From JBEKOF01 sp049513975 (lineage in GTDB: Bacteria; Verrucomicrobiota; Verrucomicrobiia; Limisphaerales; Palsa-1400): DNA of 64,000 nt. Below, piece after piece: positions 1 to 8,334 of this stretch. The notes below the pieces were generated by a model. The model was given only the letters and a program-made list of their open reading frames with translations, ran no database searches and was not told the origin of the DNA. The DNA lies in assembly GCA_049513975.1 (NCBI GenBank), contig JBEKVM010000029.1, forward strand, positions 21,196-85,195, given 5' to 3'. How positions within the stretch are numbered: position 1 is the stretch's first letter; each line of letters starts with the position of its first letter. The translations under genes and the position numbers were made by a program.

Positions 1-246
1 CCAATTGCCACCGTTAATGGTGGGAAGGTTGTCCTGGTTTTCGCCGCCATAGATTTGCAGGGCCAGGTCGTACTGCTCCAAATTGGCGGCGCACTGGGCG
101 ATGGCGGTTTTCCCGGTGACACGGCCCAGGGAGGGCAGGGCCATGACGGCCAGCAACGTCAGAACGGCCAGAAGGACCACAAGATCAACCCGAGTGAGAG
201 CGGAGTTGTCCGATTGCGGACGATGAAGCTTTTGGCTCATTTTCAT
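1..246 (-). CDS. Prepilin-like (type II secretion/pilin) protein, N-terminal part
   Basis: The gene runs off the left edge, so only the first 82 codons are visible. After a short basic leader there is one hydrophobic helix (residues ~17-35, VVLLAVLTLLAVMALPSLG) preceded by LTRVDL, which resembles the F-T-L-I-E prepilin motif of verrucomicrobial major-pilin paralogues but lacks the usual Phe-Thr-Leu core. An AAGGAG box lies 4 nt before ATG-246; a second in-frame ATG at 240 is also possible. The expected role is a pseudopilin-like envelope protein. The family assignment rests on the helix and its position only, because the body of the protein is outside the window. Confidence 0.6.
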   Translation of the reverse strand, partial: MKMSQKLHRPQSDNSALTRVDLVVLLAVLTLLAVMALPSLGRVTGKTAIAQCAANLEQYDLALQIYGGENQDNLPTINGGNW

Positions 247-619
247 AGCACTCCTTATCAAGGATTGTTGATTCATATTCTACTTAATTGGCTCCGCCAA
301 AGCAAGAGGATTCGGCCAGCGGTTTCAAGCTCGGCCTGCGGGGAAACGCGGCGTGGGAAGCAGCGCCGGCGGCGGGTTCGGCGGGACGGGCGGCGACGCT
401 GCCGCTGGCGGCGTTGGAGCGGGGCTATGGGATGTTGAGCTACATCGGGCGCTGGACCGGGCAAATCGAGGAACGGGTGGCGCAGCTTTCGTTTTGACAG
501 GGGCTATGAATTTTCTGGAAACCTCCTCTCCCCGGCCCTCTCCTCCACAGGTATGTGGAGGAGAGGGAGAAGACGCGCGGCGTTTCAAGCTTGCCGGGGA
601 GGGGCTTAAATGAGAGGAA
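247..619. other. Intergenic region with a GC-rich open stretch and an inverted repeat
   Basis: No gene is convincing here. An open plus-strand stretch at 288-497 is Ala/Gly-rich and ends in a segment (ERGYGMLSYIGRWTGQIEE) that looks protein-like but matches nothing I recognise; it may be a gene remnant. At 522-575 a CTCTCC-rich inverted repeat of the kind scattered between genes in this window is present. Confidence 0.4.
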
Positions 620-1375
620 ATGGGACGAGATTGCATGAATGAAGGTCTTTTTAGGCGGCATAGGATGAGGCTGCGCGCGGCGGGGCTGGTTTTGCTGGCG
701 CTGGCGGCCGCCCAGGCGGCGCTCCAGGCGCAAACGACCTGGCAGGAGGAGTTGGGCAAAATGCCGCTGACGAACCGCGTGGCGGAACTGAACCGCTCGA
801 ATTGTGTGGCGGTAATGCTCGGCTCGTTTCGGCGCAATCCGGCGGTGAAGGGGTTGATTTTCATGCCGGGAGCCACGGATGAGTTTTATTTCTTCCGGCG
901 CGCGCGCGCCCGGCTGACCAACAGTTCGCCCACGCTGCTGGACGCGGTGGCGGCGCTGACGAACCAGACTTACATCCGCGCCACGGTGCGGGCGCCTTTT
1001 CTGCTGTTGCACACGGCGGAAGATCCGCTGGAGCCGATCGAGGTGGTGTTGGACGCGAAGGCGGCCGACGCGGCGAGGCGGCACAAATTCGCCCGGGAGG
1101 CGCTCTATAATGACCGCGATTGGGATTACATGGAGCACCTGCTGGGGTTCTATCTCAACACCACGATGATTCCGAGGCCAAGGTCGCCTGACTCGAATCA
1201 TTTCTTCCGCAACAGTTTTGTCGCGTTCGACCTGAACGGCTGGGAAGCGCTGGAGGCGTCGGCGCTGGCGGGGAAAACGAAATTTACAGTCAAGAAGAGG
1301 TCCATTGTTTTTGAGGGGGACGCGCGGGAATTGGGCAAGCCGCCCATGGATGGGTTTTCCCTGATGCCGCATTGA
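620..1375 (+). CDS. Secreted protein of unknown function
   Basis: This 251-aa protein has a cleavable signal peptide (hydrophobic run AAGLVLLALAAAQAALQA at about residues 20-35, likely cut before QTTW). The mature part has many Asn-Arg and Asn-Ser turns and no motif that I recognise. Alternative ATG starts at 635 and 665 would give a more typical leader; ATG-620 is kept because GAGAGGAA lies directly before it, although the spacing is short. No neighbour suggests a function. Confidence 0.6.
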   Translation: MGRDCMNEGLFRRHRMRLRAAGLVLLALAAAQAALQAQTTWQEELGKMPLTNRVAELNRSNCVAVMLGSFRRNPAVKGLIFMPGATDEFYFFRRARARLTNSSPTLLDAVAALTNQTYIRATVRAPFLLLHTAEDPLEPIEVVLDAKAADAARRHKFAREALYNDRDWDYMEHLLGFYLNTTMIPRPRSPDSNHFFRNSFVAFDLNGWEALEASALAGKTKFTVKKRSIVFEGDARELGKPPMDGFSLMPH

Positions 1376-1494
1376 AGGAAGTGGGGAATGCAGAGTGGGG
1401 AGTGCAGCGTGTAAAGTCAAAAAAAGTCCCCGGCCGCGGGATGGCCGCGGACGGGGATTGGGGACGGGGCGAATCGGATTGGGCGCAGCGTCAA

Positions 1495-1917
1495 TTACTG
1501 GTCATCCGGAGGCGGGCCGCCACCGCCAGGGCCATCCGGGCCGCCAGGACCACGGCCACCGGGACCACCAGGTCCACCTGGGCCGCCGAAGCCACCGGGG
1601 CCGCCCCGGCGCATCGGCGGGCCGAGCAAATCTTCCGGGGTCAAGGTGGTGGCGCCATTTTTGAGGAGTGTTTTCAAGGCGGCGGGAGCGTTGGCGATTT
1701 CGTTGGCATCAATCACGCCGTCGTGATTGGTGTCCAGCGCGAGGAAAACCGGCGGCAACGGGCGGCGTGCGCCCGGCCCGCCTTGCCGGCCCGGGGGCGG
1801 TCCGCCATTACCCCCCTGGCCCCCGGGGCCGGGGCCGTTATCCTGTTGGGCGATGATCACCCAGGTTGAAGCGCCGAGCGCCAACATGGCCAGAACTGCT
1901 TTTGTCATTGTCTTCAT
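1495..1917 (-). CDS. Secreted Gly/Pro-rich EF-hand protein
   Basis: This 140-aa protein has a signal peptide (MKTMTKAVLAMLALGASTW), a Gly/Pro/Gln-rich stretch, one complete calcium-binding EF-hand loop (DTNHDGVIDANE, around residues 65-76) and a second Gly-Pro-rich tail. The ATG is preceded by AAAGGA at good spacing. It is transcribed divergently from the two-component system at 2309-4464, and the sensor of that system carries a similar Gly/Arg/Pro-rich low-complexity segment. The shared intergenic region holds OmpR-type direct repeats, so regulation by that system is likely. The calcium-binding role is inferred from the single loop. Confidence 0.8.
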   Translation of the reverse strand: MKTMTKAVLAMLALGASTWVIIAQQDNGPGPGGQGGNGGPPPGRQGGPGARRPLPPVFLALDTNHDGVIDANEIANAPAALKTLLKNGATTLTPEDLLGPPMRRGGPGGFGGPGGPGGPGGRGPGGPDGPGGGGPPPDDQ

Positions 1918-2177
1918 ATTTTGATTCCTTTCGTTGATTCGTTGTTTTGCGTGTTTGTCAAAGGCTGCTCCGACCACCGCGCGGGAGACGCCGAGGTCGA
2001 AACAGAAAATTCGGTGGCCGGATAAAACCGCACTGGGAGCCGTGCGCGGCAATAGGCGGCGGGGGCCCTTTTGCCGGAGCGGCTGGAAGGGGAGAGGAGC
2101 ATGAGCAGGAAGGGGGGGCCGGCGTTTTTCAGAGGCAGCATTTGAATCTTCATGCTGCCACGATACATCAGTGAACC

Positions 2178-2194
2178 TTAAGGGGACGTTAAGG
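2178..2194. promoter_or_regulatory. OmpR/PhoB-type direct repeat (operator candidate)
   Basis: TTAAGG occurs at 2178-2183 and again at 2189-2194, an 11-bp period, which is the spacing typical of OmpR/PhoB-family response regulator half-sites. A third TTAAGG lies at 2241-2246. All are between the EF-hand gene and the response regulator gene, where they could serve both divergent promoters. Confidence 0.55.
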
Positions 2195-2308
2195 CTGAAA
2201 TTTATTTGAAAAAAGTTTTTGGGGCGTTCTTCATGCAAACTTAAGGTTGGTTGTGAGAGAGTGACGGCGGGGCGGGGAGGTGTTAAAGTTCCCGCCGCCC
2301 GATGACGC

Positions 2309-2968
2309 ATGAGAATTCTAATTGTGGAAGATGAGCCGGATTTGCTCCGCAGCCTGGCGCAAGCGTTGCAGGAGGAGGGCTACGCCGTGGACACCGCCGC
2401 GGAGGGCGAAACGGGGCTGTTCAACGCGCAAAATTATGACTACGACGCGGTGGTGCTGGACGTGATGCTGCCCAAGGTGGACGGCTGGGAGATCTTGCGG
2501 CGGCTGCGCAAAACCAAAAAGACGCCGGTGCTGATGCTGACGGCGCGCGACCAGCCCAAAGACCGGGTGCGCGGACTGGACACGGGCGCGGACGATTACG
2601 TGGTCAAGCCGTTCGACCTGGCGGAATTGTTCGCGCGGCTGCGGGCGCTGATCCGGCGGAGCGCGGGCCGGACGAGCAACGTATTGACGGCGGGGGACGT
2701 TGTGATTGACACGGGGGCGCGGCAGGTTTTGCGGGGCGGGCGGGAAGTGGCGCTGACGGCGCGGGAGTACGCGCTGGTGGAGTATCTGGCGCTGCACCAG
2801 GGCGAAGTGGTCACGCGCACGACGCTCTACGAGCATTTGTTCGACGAAAACGAAAGCACGCTGTCCAACTTGCTGGACGTGCATGTTTCCAACATCCGCA
2901 AGAAGCTGGGGGCGGACTTCATCATCACGCGGCGCGGGCACGGCTACTGCGTGGGAGGCGGGGCATGA
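2309..2968 (+). CDS. OmpR-family response regulator
   Basis: This 219-aa protein has a receiver domain (residues 1-115) with acidic pair E7/D8, phosphoacceptor D51 (VVLDVMLPK), T78 and K100 (VVKPF). A C-terminal winged-helix DNA-binding domain follows (ALTAREYALVEYLAL, then LLDVHVSNIRKKLG). It overlaps the histidine kinase gene by ATGA and so is probably translationally coupled. By sequence it belongs with the CusR/QseB/MprA-like group. The TTAAGG direct repeats upstream suggest autoregulation. Confidence 0.95.
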   Translation: MRILIVEDEPDLLRSLAQALQEEGYAVDTAAEGETGLFNAQNYDYDAVVLDVMLPKVDGWEILRRLRKTKKTPVLMLTARDQPKDRVRGLDTGADDYVVKPFDLAELFARLRALIRRSAGRTSNVLTAGDVVIDTGARQVLRGGREVALTAREYALVEYLALHQGEVVTRTTLYEHLFDENESTLSNLLDVHVSNIRKKLGADFIITRRGHGYCVGGGA

Positions 2969-4464
2969 TTTTCCGGTCCATCCGCTGGCGGCTGCAGCTT
3001 TGGTACGGCCTGGTTTTCCTGGCGCTGCTGGCGGGGTTTGGGTTGACGGCGTATGCCTTGCTGCGCAACGACCAGCTTCGCCACCTGGACGAGGAATTTC
3101 TGAGGCGGATGGGGCCGGTCTCCAACTCCTTGCGTCCACTGCGGGGCGGGCCGGGGCCGGACGGCCCCCGCATGGGCCGGGGCGGGCGGCGGGGTGACCG
3201 GGGTGATCGGGGCGGCCGGGGCGGTGACTTTCCAAACGGCGGACCACCGGAGGAGGGGATGTTTCCAGGCCCGGGCGAGCCGGGATTTCAATTTCATCTT
3301 CCATCGGAGCAGGCGGCGATGTTTGGCAGCGAGAGCAATTCTTTTTATTATGTGGTCTGGGCGCGGGACGGCAAGGAACTGGCGCGGTCGGTGGCCGCGC
3401 CGCCCGAGGTGCCGCGGCCGGAGGACACCCGGGCGCCGCAAGGACCGCCGGAGTGGCGAATGCGCGGAGTGTTCCGGGAGTTTTGGCATCCCACGCCCGG
3501 CGGGGAAATGGTGCTGGTGGGACGTTCGATCGCGGAGGACCTGGCGGGGCTGCGGCTGCTGGCGTGGGAACTGGCGGGGGCGGGCGGGGTGGTGCTGTTG
3601 CTCGGTTTGACGGGCGGCTGGTGGGTGGCGACGCGGGCGATCCGGCCGATCGAAGACATCAGCGCCACAGCGGTGAAAATCGCGGCGGGGGATCTTTCCC
3701 AGCGCATCAGCGCGGCGGACACGGACAACGAGCTGGGCCGTTTGGCGGCGGTTTTAAATTCGACATTTGCGCGGCTGGAGGCGTCGTTCGCGCAGCAAAG
3801 GCAATTCACCTCGGACGCCGCGCATGAATTGCGCACGCCGATTACGGTGATGCTGACCCAGACGCAGACGGCGTTGAACCGGGAGCGCGGCGCGGCGGAA
3901 TATCGGGCCACGGTGGAAGCCTGCCAGCGGGCGGCGCAACGGATGCGCAAGCTGATGGAATCCCTCCTGGAACTGGCGCGGCTGGACGCGGGGCAGGAAA
4001 CGCTGCAACGGGTGCCGTTTGACTTGTCGAAAACGGTGAACGAGTGCGTGGAGCTGGTGACGCCGCTGGCGGAAGCGCGGGGGCTGAGAATTCATTGCGC
4101 GGCGCCGGCGTTGCCGTGCGCAGGCGACCCGGAACGGATGGGCCAGGTCATCACCAATCTTCTGGGCAACGCCATCGAGTACAGCCAGGAATGCGGCGAG
4201 GTGCGAATCAGCGGGGAGAGACAAAGCGGGACGGTGAAATTGAGCGTGAGCAACAGCGGGCCGGGAATTGCGGTGGAGGATTTGCCGCGGATTTTCGAGC
4301 GATTTTATCGAGTGGACAAGGCGCGGTCGGGGAGCGGGGGACACACCGGGCTGGGGCTGGCGATTTCCAAGGCGATCGTGGAGGCGCACGGGGGCAGCCT
4401 GGAAGCGGCCAGCCGGCCTGGAGAGGGGGCGACCTTCACGGTGCGGCTGCCGGAGGGGGGTTGA
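2965..4464 (+). CDS. Sensor histidine kinase (HAMP, HisKA, HATPase)
   Basis: This 499-aa inner-membrane kinase has TM1 at about residues 10-33, a periplasmic sensor region, TM2 at about 196-219, HAMP to about 270, phosphoacceptor H287 in DAAHELRTP, an N box near 398 (NLLGNAIEYS) and G boxes (GPGI, GLGLAI) near 431 and 461. The periplasmic part contains an unusual Gly/Arg/Asp-rich run (about residues 62-88, GRGGRRGDRGDRGGRGG), compositionally like the divergent EF-hand protein. It partners the regulator at 2309; the ligand is unknown. Confidence 0.93.
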   Translation: MIFRSIRWRLQLWYGLVFLALLAGFGLTAYALLRNDQLRHLDEEFLRRMGPVSNSLRPLRGGPGPDGPRMGRGGRRGDRGDRGGRGGDFPNGGPPEEGMFPGPGEPGFQFHLPSEQAAMFGSESNSFYYVVWARDGKELARSVAAPPEVPRPEDTRAPQGPPEWRMRGVFREFWHPTPGGEMVLVGRSIAEDLAGLRLLAWELAGAGGVVLLLGLTGGWWVATRAIRPIEDISATAVKIAAGDLSQRISAADTDNELGRLAAVLNSTFARLEASFAQQRQFTSDAAHELRTPITVMLTQTQTALNRERGAAEYRATVEACQRAAQRMRKLMESLLELARLDAGQETLQRVPFDLSKTVNECVELVTPLAEARGLRIHCAAPALPCAGDPERMGQVITNLLGNAIEYSQECGEVRISGERQSGTVKLSVSNSGPGIAVEDLPRIFERFYRVDKARSGSGGHTGLGLAISKAIVEAHGGSLEAASRPGEGATFTVRLPEGG

Positions 4465-4466
4465 GA

Positions 4467-4565
4467 AGGCAGAAGGTTGAAGGTTGAAGGTTGAAGGTTG
4501 AAGGCTGAAGGCTGAAGGTTGAAGGTTGAAGGCTGAAGGCTGAAGGTTGAAGGTTGAAGGCTGAA
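4467..4565. repeat. Heptanucleotide tandem repeat (TTGAAGG/CTGAAGG)
   Basis: About fourteen copies of a 7-bp unit alternating TTGAAGG and CTGAAGG begin directly after the kinase stop codon. Several other 7-bp repeat families occur between genes in this window. Confidence 0.95.
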
Positions 4566-4755
4566 TCAATACGGAGGACAGGGCGGAGCGAGAGAAACCC
4601 ACGTTTATTGTTGACGCTTCTGCCAGCGGTCGGGAGCTGCCGAGGAGGGTGGGCAATAGGCAACGCAGGAGGCCGTCGAGAACGATTTGCAGTGCGGCGG
4701 AGGACCGGGGGGGATCAATGAATTTGCGCCTGATCCAAGCGATTACGCCGCGCTG

Positions 4756-5000
4756 CTACGTGCCTTGCAATTGGAGGACGGTGACGGAGCAGGGCGGGAA
4801 GGTGCGGGTGAAGGTTTTGCCCAGGCCGGTCACCTTCGCGGTCACGGGCACTATTCTTTGGGGTTCCTTGATGGAATTGGTGTCGTCCGGGCTGCTGGCG
4901 CTCAAGACGGTGGTTTGGCCGGCAGACTCGATGCCGGAAACGCCGCTGATCTCAACCTGCACATCCTGCGGCCGGCCGGCACTGTTGACGACCTTCTGTA
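4756..5000 (-). pseudogene. Alpha-L-arabinofuranosidase (GH51) C-terminal remnant
   Basis: Read on the minus strand, codons from about 5000 to the TAG at 4756 give KVVNSAGRPQDVQVEISGV, then DDTNSI, VPVTAKVTGLG and FTRTFPPCSVTVLQL. This is the conserved C-terminal beta-sandwich of GH51 arabinofuranosidases. The catalytic domain is absent: upstream (above ~5000) the sequence changes abruptly into the plus-strand NHL repeats. It is therefore a truncated remnant joined tail-to-tail with another gene. The family assignment is from memory of the conserved C-terminal motif. Confidence 0.7.
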
Positions 5001-6063
5001 TATTGCTGACTACAACAACAACCGCGTTCGCAAAGCGGATGCCAACGGCATCATTAGCACGGTGGGGGGCAATGGCATCCCGGGCTCTTCCGGGGACGGC
5101 GGCGCGGCCACCAATGCCAACCTGAATCATCCCCAAGGTGTGGGCTGGGACGCTTCCAGCAACCTGTATGTTGCTGACCTGGGCAATCAGCGCATTCGCA
5201 AGGTAGGTGCCAACGGCATCATCACCACCATCGCTGGAAATGGGGGCCATATCTATTCCGGGGACGGCGGTGTCGCCACCAATGCCAGCCTGGATGCCCC
5301 TGCTGGAGTTGCGTTGGACGGCGCTGGCAATTTGTATATCGCCGACAGTTCAAACCAACGTATTCGCAAGGTGGACGCCAACGGCATAATCACAACCGTG
5401 GCGGGCAATGGGACTTCAGGTTATATGGGAGATGGCGGTGCAGCCACCAATGGCCACCTCACCAGCCCAAACGGGGTGGCATTGGATGCGTCGGGCAACC
5501 TGTATATCGCGGACTACAACAACAACCGCATTCGCAAGGCGGACCCGAATGGCGTTATCACCACCGTGGCGGGCGGAGGCGCGGGCGGCGACGGCGGCGC
5601 GGCCACGAACGCCAGCCTAAGCTTCCCCACCGGGGTGGCTTTGGATGTCTCTGGCAACCTATATATCGCCGACTCCGGTCACAATCGCATTCGCAAGGTG
5701 AATATTTCTGGTTCCCCGGCACTCAATTTAACCAATGTGAGTGCCAACGATGCCGGCAGGCACACCGTGGTGGTGGCAAGTTTTTACGGCAGCGTGACCA
5801 GCGCCGTGGCCACGCTGACAGTCACCGACCCGCGCACCCCGCCGCAGATTATCGCCAGTGACGCCAGCTTCGGTTTCCTGACCAACCAGTTCGGGTTTAA
5901 CCTCAGCGGCGCGGTCGGCCAGACGATTGTAGTGGATGGCTCGACGGATCTGGTGAATTGGACTCCGCTCTTCACCAATTGCTTATGCAGCAACCTGTTC
6001 TACTTCTGCGATCCGTGCTGGACCAATCCTCCGTGGCGCTTTTATCGGGCCAGGCTGCCGTGA
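4990..6063 (+). pseudogene. NHL-repeat secreted protein, 5'-truncated
   Basis: From about 5000 the frame encodes five NHL beta-propeller blades with the signature NLYIADxxNxRIRKVDANGII-TVAGNG, followed by an Ig-like segment (NVSANDAGRHTVVVASFYG) and the C-terminal domain (VDGSTDLVNWTPL ... WRFYRARLP) common in secreted verrucomicrobial proteins. No start codon, ribosome site or signal peptide belongs to it: the frame stays open upstream to 4687 only because it reads the antisense of the GH51 remnant. I therefore treat it as a gene that lost its 5' end at the junction. Confidence 0.7.
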
Positions 6064-6414
6064 GACACCGATGGGAAATGCTAAATGCTAAATGATAAAG
6101 TGGGTCTCCGGAGGGGAAGATGAATTGGATGGTGAGTTTTAACGGCGGTTGGGGAAGGATAAAAAGCGGCGGGCGGCGGCGGAAAGGAGTCACGGATCGA
6201 GTCTCGGCCTACCGATTTTGAATTCGGTCTTTTAAGGGCGCATCTTGATACAACCACCCTTGGATGGATCAAACCCCTCACCCTAACCCTCTCCCCACTT
6301 CGTGGGGCGAGGGAATTGGCAAATCGCATGGTGGTGGTATCAAGATGCGCCCGTTTTTTAAACGGAGGTTGTTAATGGCTCGCGCAGCGCTGGGACGCGG
6401 CTTATGTTGAGGGG
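6064..6414. repeat. Intergenic region with a MITE-like inverted repeat
   Basis: A ~117-bp element at 6236-6352 has near-perfect 22-24-bp inverted arms (GGGCGCATCTTGATAC at the left, its complement at the right) around a CTCTCCCC/GGGGCGAGGG hairpin. A short ATGCTAA repeat lies at 6075-6090. I see no gene. Confidence 0.7.
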
Positions 6415-7014
6415 ATGAGCAGGAAAGCGGAAAGAATTGCGGGGATGATGGCGGGGATGAAGGGGGAAGCGCCAAACGACAAGGGAGTGGACCGGCATTA
6501 TGCGGGGTATTTTGAGTGTTTTAACCGGGGGCTTTTTTATGAGGCGCATGATGTGCTGGAACAGCTCTGGCTGAGGCAACGGGGCGGTCCGAACGGGCTT
6601 TTTTACAAGGGGCTGATCCAGTTGGCGGGGGCGTTTGTGCATTTGCAGAAGGACCGGAGGGGGCCGGCGGCGGCGTTGTTGAAGCTGGCGCGGAGGAATT
6701 TGCAGGGGTATCCGGCGGCGCATGAGGGGCTGGAGGTGCGGGAGGTTTTGGTTCTGATTGAAGGCTGGCTGGGAAAATTGGAGGAGGGAGTCAATCCGCT
6801 GGAGGAGGAGGGGCGGCCGAAGGAGATTAGGATTAAGATGAAGAATTGCGGCAATCCGCTGGCGGCGGAGGGTGGAGTTGTTGAAGGGGCTGGATCAAAA
6901 GGAATAATGGACGCCCGGGTAGAGGCATTGAATGGCCCCATGGTAGATGAGCCGGGCCAGGGGGCCGAAAAGTTGCCAGGCCAGGATCATGCCGATGAAG
7001 GAGACTCCGGGTGA
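6415..7014 (+). CDS. DUF309 family protein
   Basis: This 199-aa protein matches the DUF309 helical fold: HYAGYFECFNRGLFYEAHD, VLEQLW and FYKGLIQLAGAFVHLQ, where the conserved His/Glu/Trp residues sit. DUF309 proteins are small cytoplasmic helical proteins without established activity. GAGGGG precedes the ATG. The last ~120 bp overlap the convergent M50 protease gene; the DUF309 core ends before that (by about residue 130), so the overlapping tail may be non-conserved. Confidence 0.8.
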   Translation: MSRKAERIAGMMAGMKGEAPNDKGVDRHYAGYFECFNRGLFYEAHDVLEQLWLRQRGGPNGLFYKGLIQLAGAFVHLQKDRRGPAAALLKLARRNLQGYPAAHEGLEVREVLVLIEGWLGKLEEGVNPLEEEGRPKEIRIKMKNCGNPLAAEGGVVEGAGSKGIMDARVEALNGPMVDEPGQGAEKLPGQDHADEGDSG

Positions 7015-7608
7015 ACGCAGGAAGGCGGTGTAGCGGGCGGCGGCGGATTCGGAAAGACAGAGGAGGGGGAGGCTGGAGCCGTCGAGGGGAGGCAGTGGGA
7101 TGAGGTTGAAGGCGAAGAGAAGGAGGTTGAGATAGAAAAAGACGCTGAGGAGGACGGCGGCCAGTTCGCAGAGGCCCGGGCGATTGGCCGAGACGAGGCG
7201 GGTGGCGTTGCTGATCTGTTCCGGGGCGGTAAACCAACCGAGGTGGAAGCCGAGGCGAATGAGGAGCGCGGCGGTGAGGCAGATGAGGAGGTTGGAGACC
7301 GGCCCGGCCAGGGCCATGAGGGCGGCGCGACGGGGGTGGCGACAAGCCCATTCCGGATCGTAGGGCGCGCTGGCCCAACCAATCATCCAGCCGCCCATGA
7401 TGTAGGAAAGGATGGGGATAATGACCATGCCGAAGGGTTCGCGGCGGATGTGGGGAATGGGATCCAGTGTGACCTGGCCGCCGCGATGGGCGGTGGGGTC
7501 CCCCAACTTTAAGGCGACGAGGGCATGGCTGGCTTCATGCAAGGTGGTGGAGAAGAGAAAAGCGAGGTACCAGGCGGCGCCGTTGAAGAGGGTGATTTGC
7601 GGGGACAT
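6895..7608 (-). CDS. Site-2 protease-like M50 family membrane metalloprotease
   Basis: This 237-aa polytopic membrane protein has the zinc motif HEASH (HExxH) near residue 24 and the second motif NLIPLPPLDGSS (N-x-PxPPxDG), both diagnostic of the M50/S2P family. Several hydrophobic segments lie between and around them (MALAGPVSNLLICLTAALLI, AAVLLSVFFYLNLLLFAF). It is the short PDZ-less form. The substrate is unknown and no anti-sigma gene lies nearby. Its 3' end overlaps the DUF309 gene convergently. Confidence 0.9.
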   Translation of the reverse strand: MSPQITLFNGAAWYLAFLFSTTLHEASHALVALKLGDPTAHRGGQVTLDPIPHIRREPFGMVIIPILSYIMGGWMIGWASAPYDPEWACRHPRRAALMALAGPVSNLLICLTAALLIRLGFHLGWFTAPEQISNATRLVSANRPGLCELAAVLLSVFFYLNLLLFAFNLIPLPPLDGSSLPLLCLSESAAARYTAFLRSPGVSFIGMILAWQLFGPLARLIYHGAIQCLYPGVHYSF

Positions 7609-7654
7609 GGTTTGGAACTGCCGGGAAGGAGGGGGCTGTCAAAAGAAGCAGACA

Positions 7655-8203
7655 TCAAGAGGGCATCATGCCGGTTTTGCGGGCGTAGTTAAAGAGGCCG
7701 CCGGCATCCACGACGGGGCGGACATCGCCGAGGGGTTTGAAGGGGTGGGTTTTTCCGGTCTTGGCAATGGTGACGGCGGCCCGGTCCAAATCCACGGTGA
7801 CGACATCGCCGGTTTGCAAGGCGTCGCAGAGGCGGTCGGCGCATTCGCAGGGATAGAGTTCGCCGGTGGCCACGGAGTTGCGAAAGAAAATGCGGGCGAA
7901 ACTTTCGGCGAGGACGACATGGCAGCCGGAGGAGCCGAGGGCGATGGGAGCGTGCTCGCGGGAGCTGCCGCAGCCGAAATTGCGGCCGGCGACGACGATG
8001 GGATAATCGCTTTGGAGTTTGCCTTGCTTGATGAAGCGGACGGGGTAAAGGGAGTCGGGCAGACCGGCGAGGGCGTGGCTGCCGAGTTTTTTGTATTCGG
8101 CGGGGATGGTGGGGACGAGGTTGAGGTATTGCGCGGAGATGATTTGGTCGGTGTCAATGTTGTCGCGCACGACGTAAACAGGGCCAGTAAAAACAGATTG
8201 CAT
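7655..8203 (-). CDS. leuD: 3-isopropylmalate/homoaconitate dehydratase small subunit (LeuD-like)
   Basis: This 182-aa aconitase swivel-domain protein contains VVRDNIDTDQI near the N terminus and the substrate-binding loop NFGCGSSREHAP. It is the small subunit of the [4Fe-4S] (homo)aconitase-family isomerase of leucine or lysine biosynthesis; a separate large subunit (LeuC) is required and is not in the window. The extended GPVYVVRDNIDTDQI start resembles the LeuD2/HacB branch, so isopropylmalate versus homoaconitate cannot be decided. Genes on either side are unrelated. Confidence 0.88.
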   Translation of the reverse strand: MQSVFTGPVYVVRDNIDTDQIISAQYLNLVPTIPAEYKKLGSHALAGLPDSLYPVRFIKQGKLQSDYPIVVAGRNFGCGSSREHAPIALGSSGCHVVLAESFARIFFRNSVATGELYPCECADRLCDALQTGDVVTVDLDRAAVTIAKTGKTHPFKPLGDVRPVVDAGGLFNYARKTGMMPS

Positions 8204-8334
8204 GGGTGGAATGTGCCCGAAGCGGAGGGGAATTCAAGGGTGTTGTTGCAGGGGAATGGGACGGGGGACTTATGGGACGCATGGGAAGGATAGGGCGAAT
8301 GGCACGGATCGGACGCGCGGGCGGGAAGGGGCGG

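Noticed and set aside
4687..4990. N terminus of the NHL protein
   Set aside because: It is antisense to a recognisable GH51 C terminus and has no signal peptide or ribosome site.
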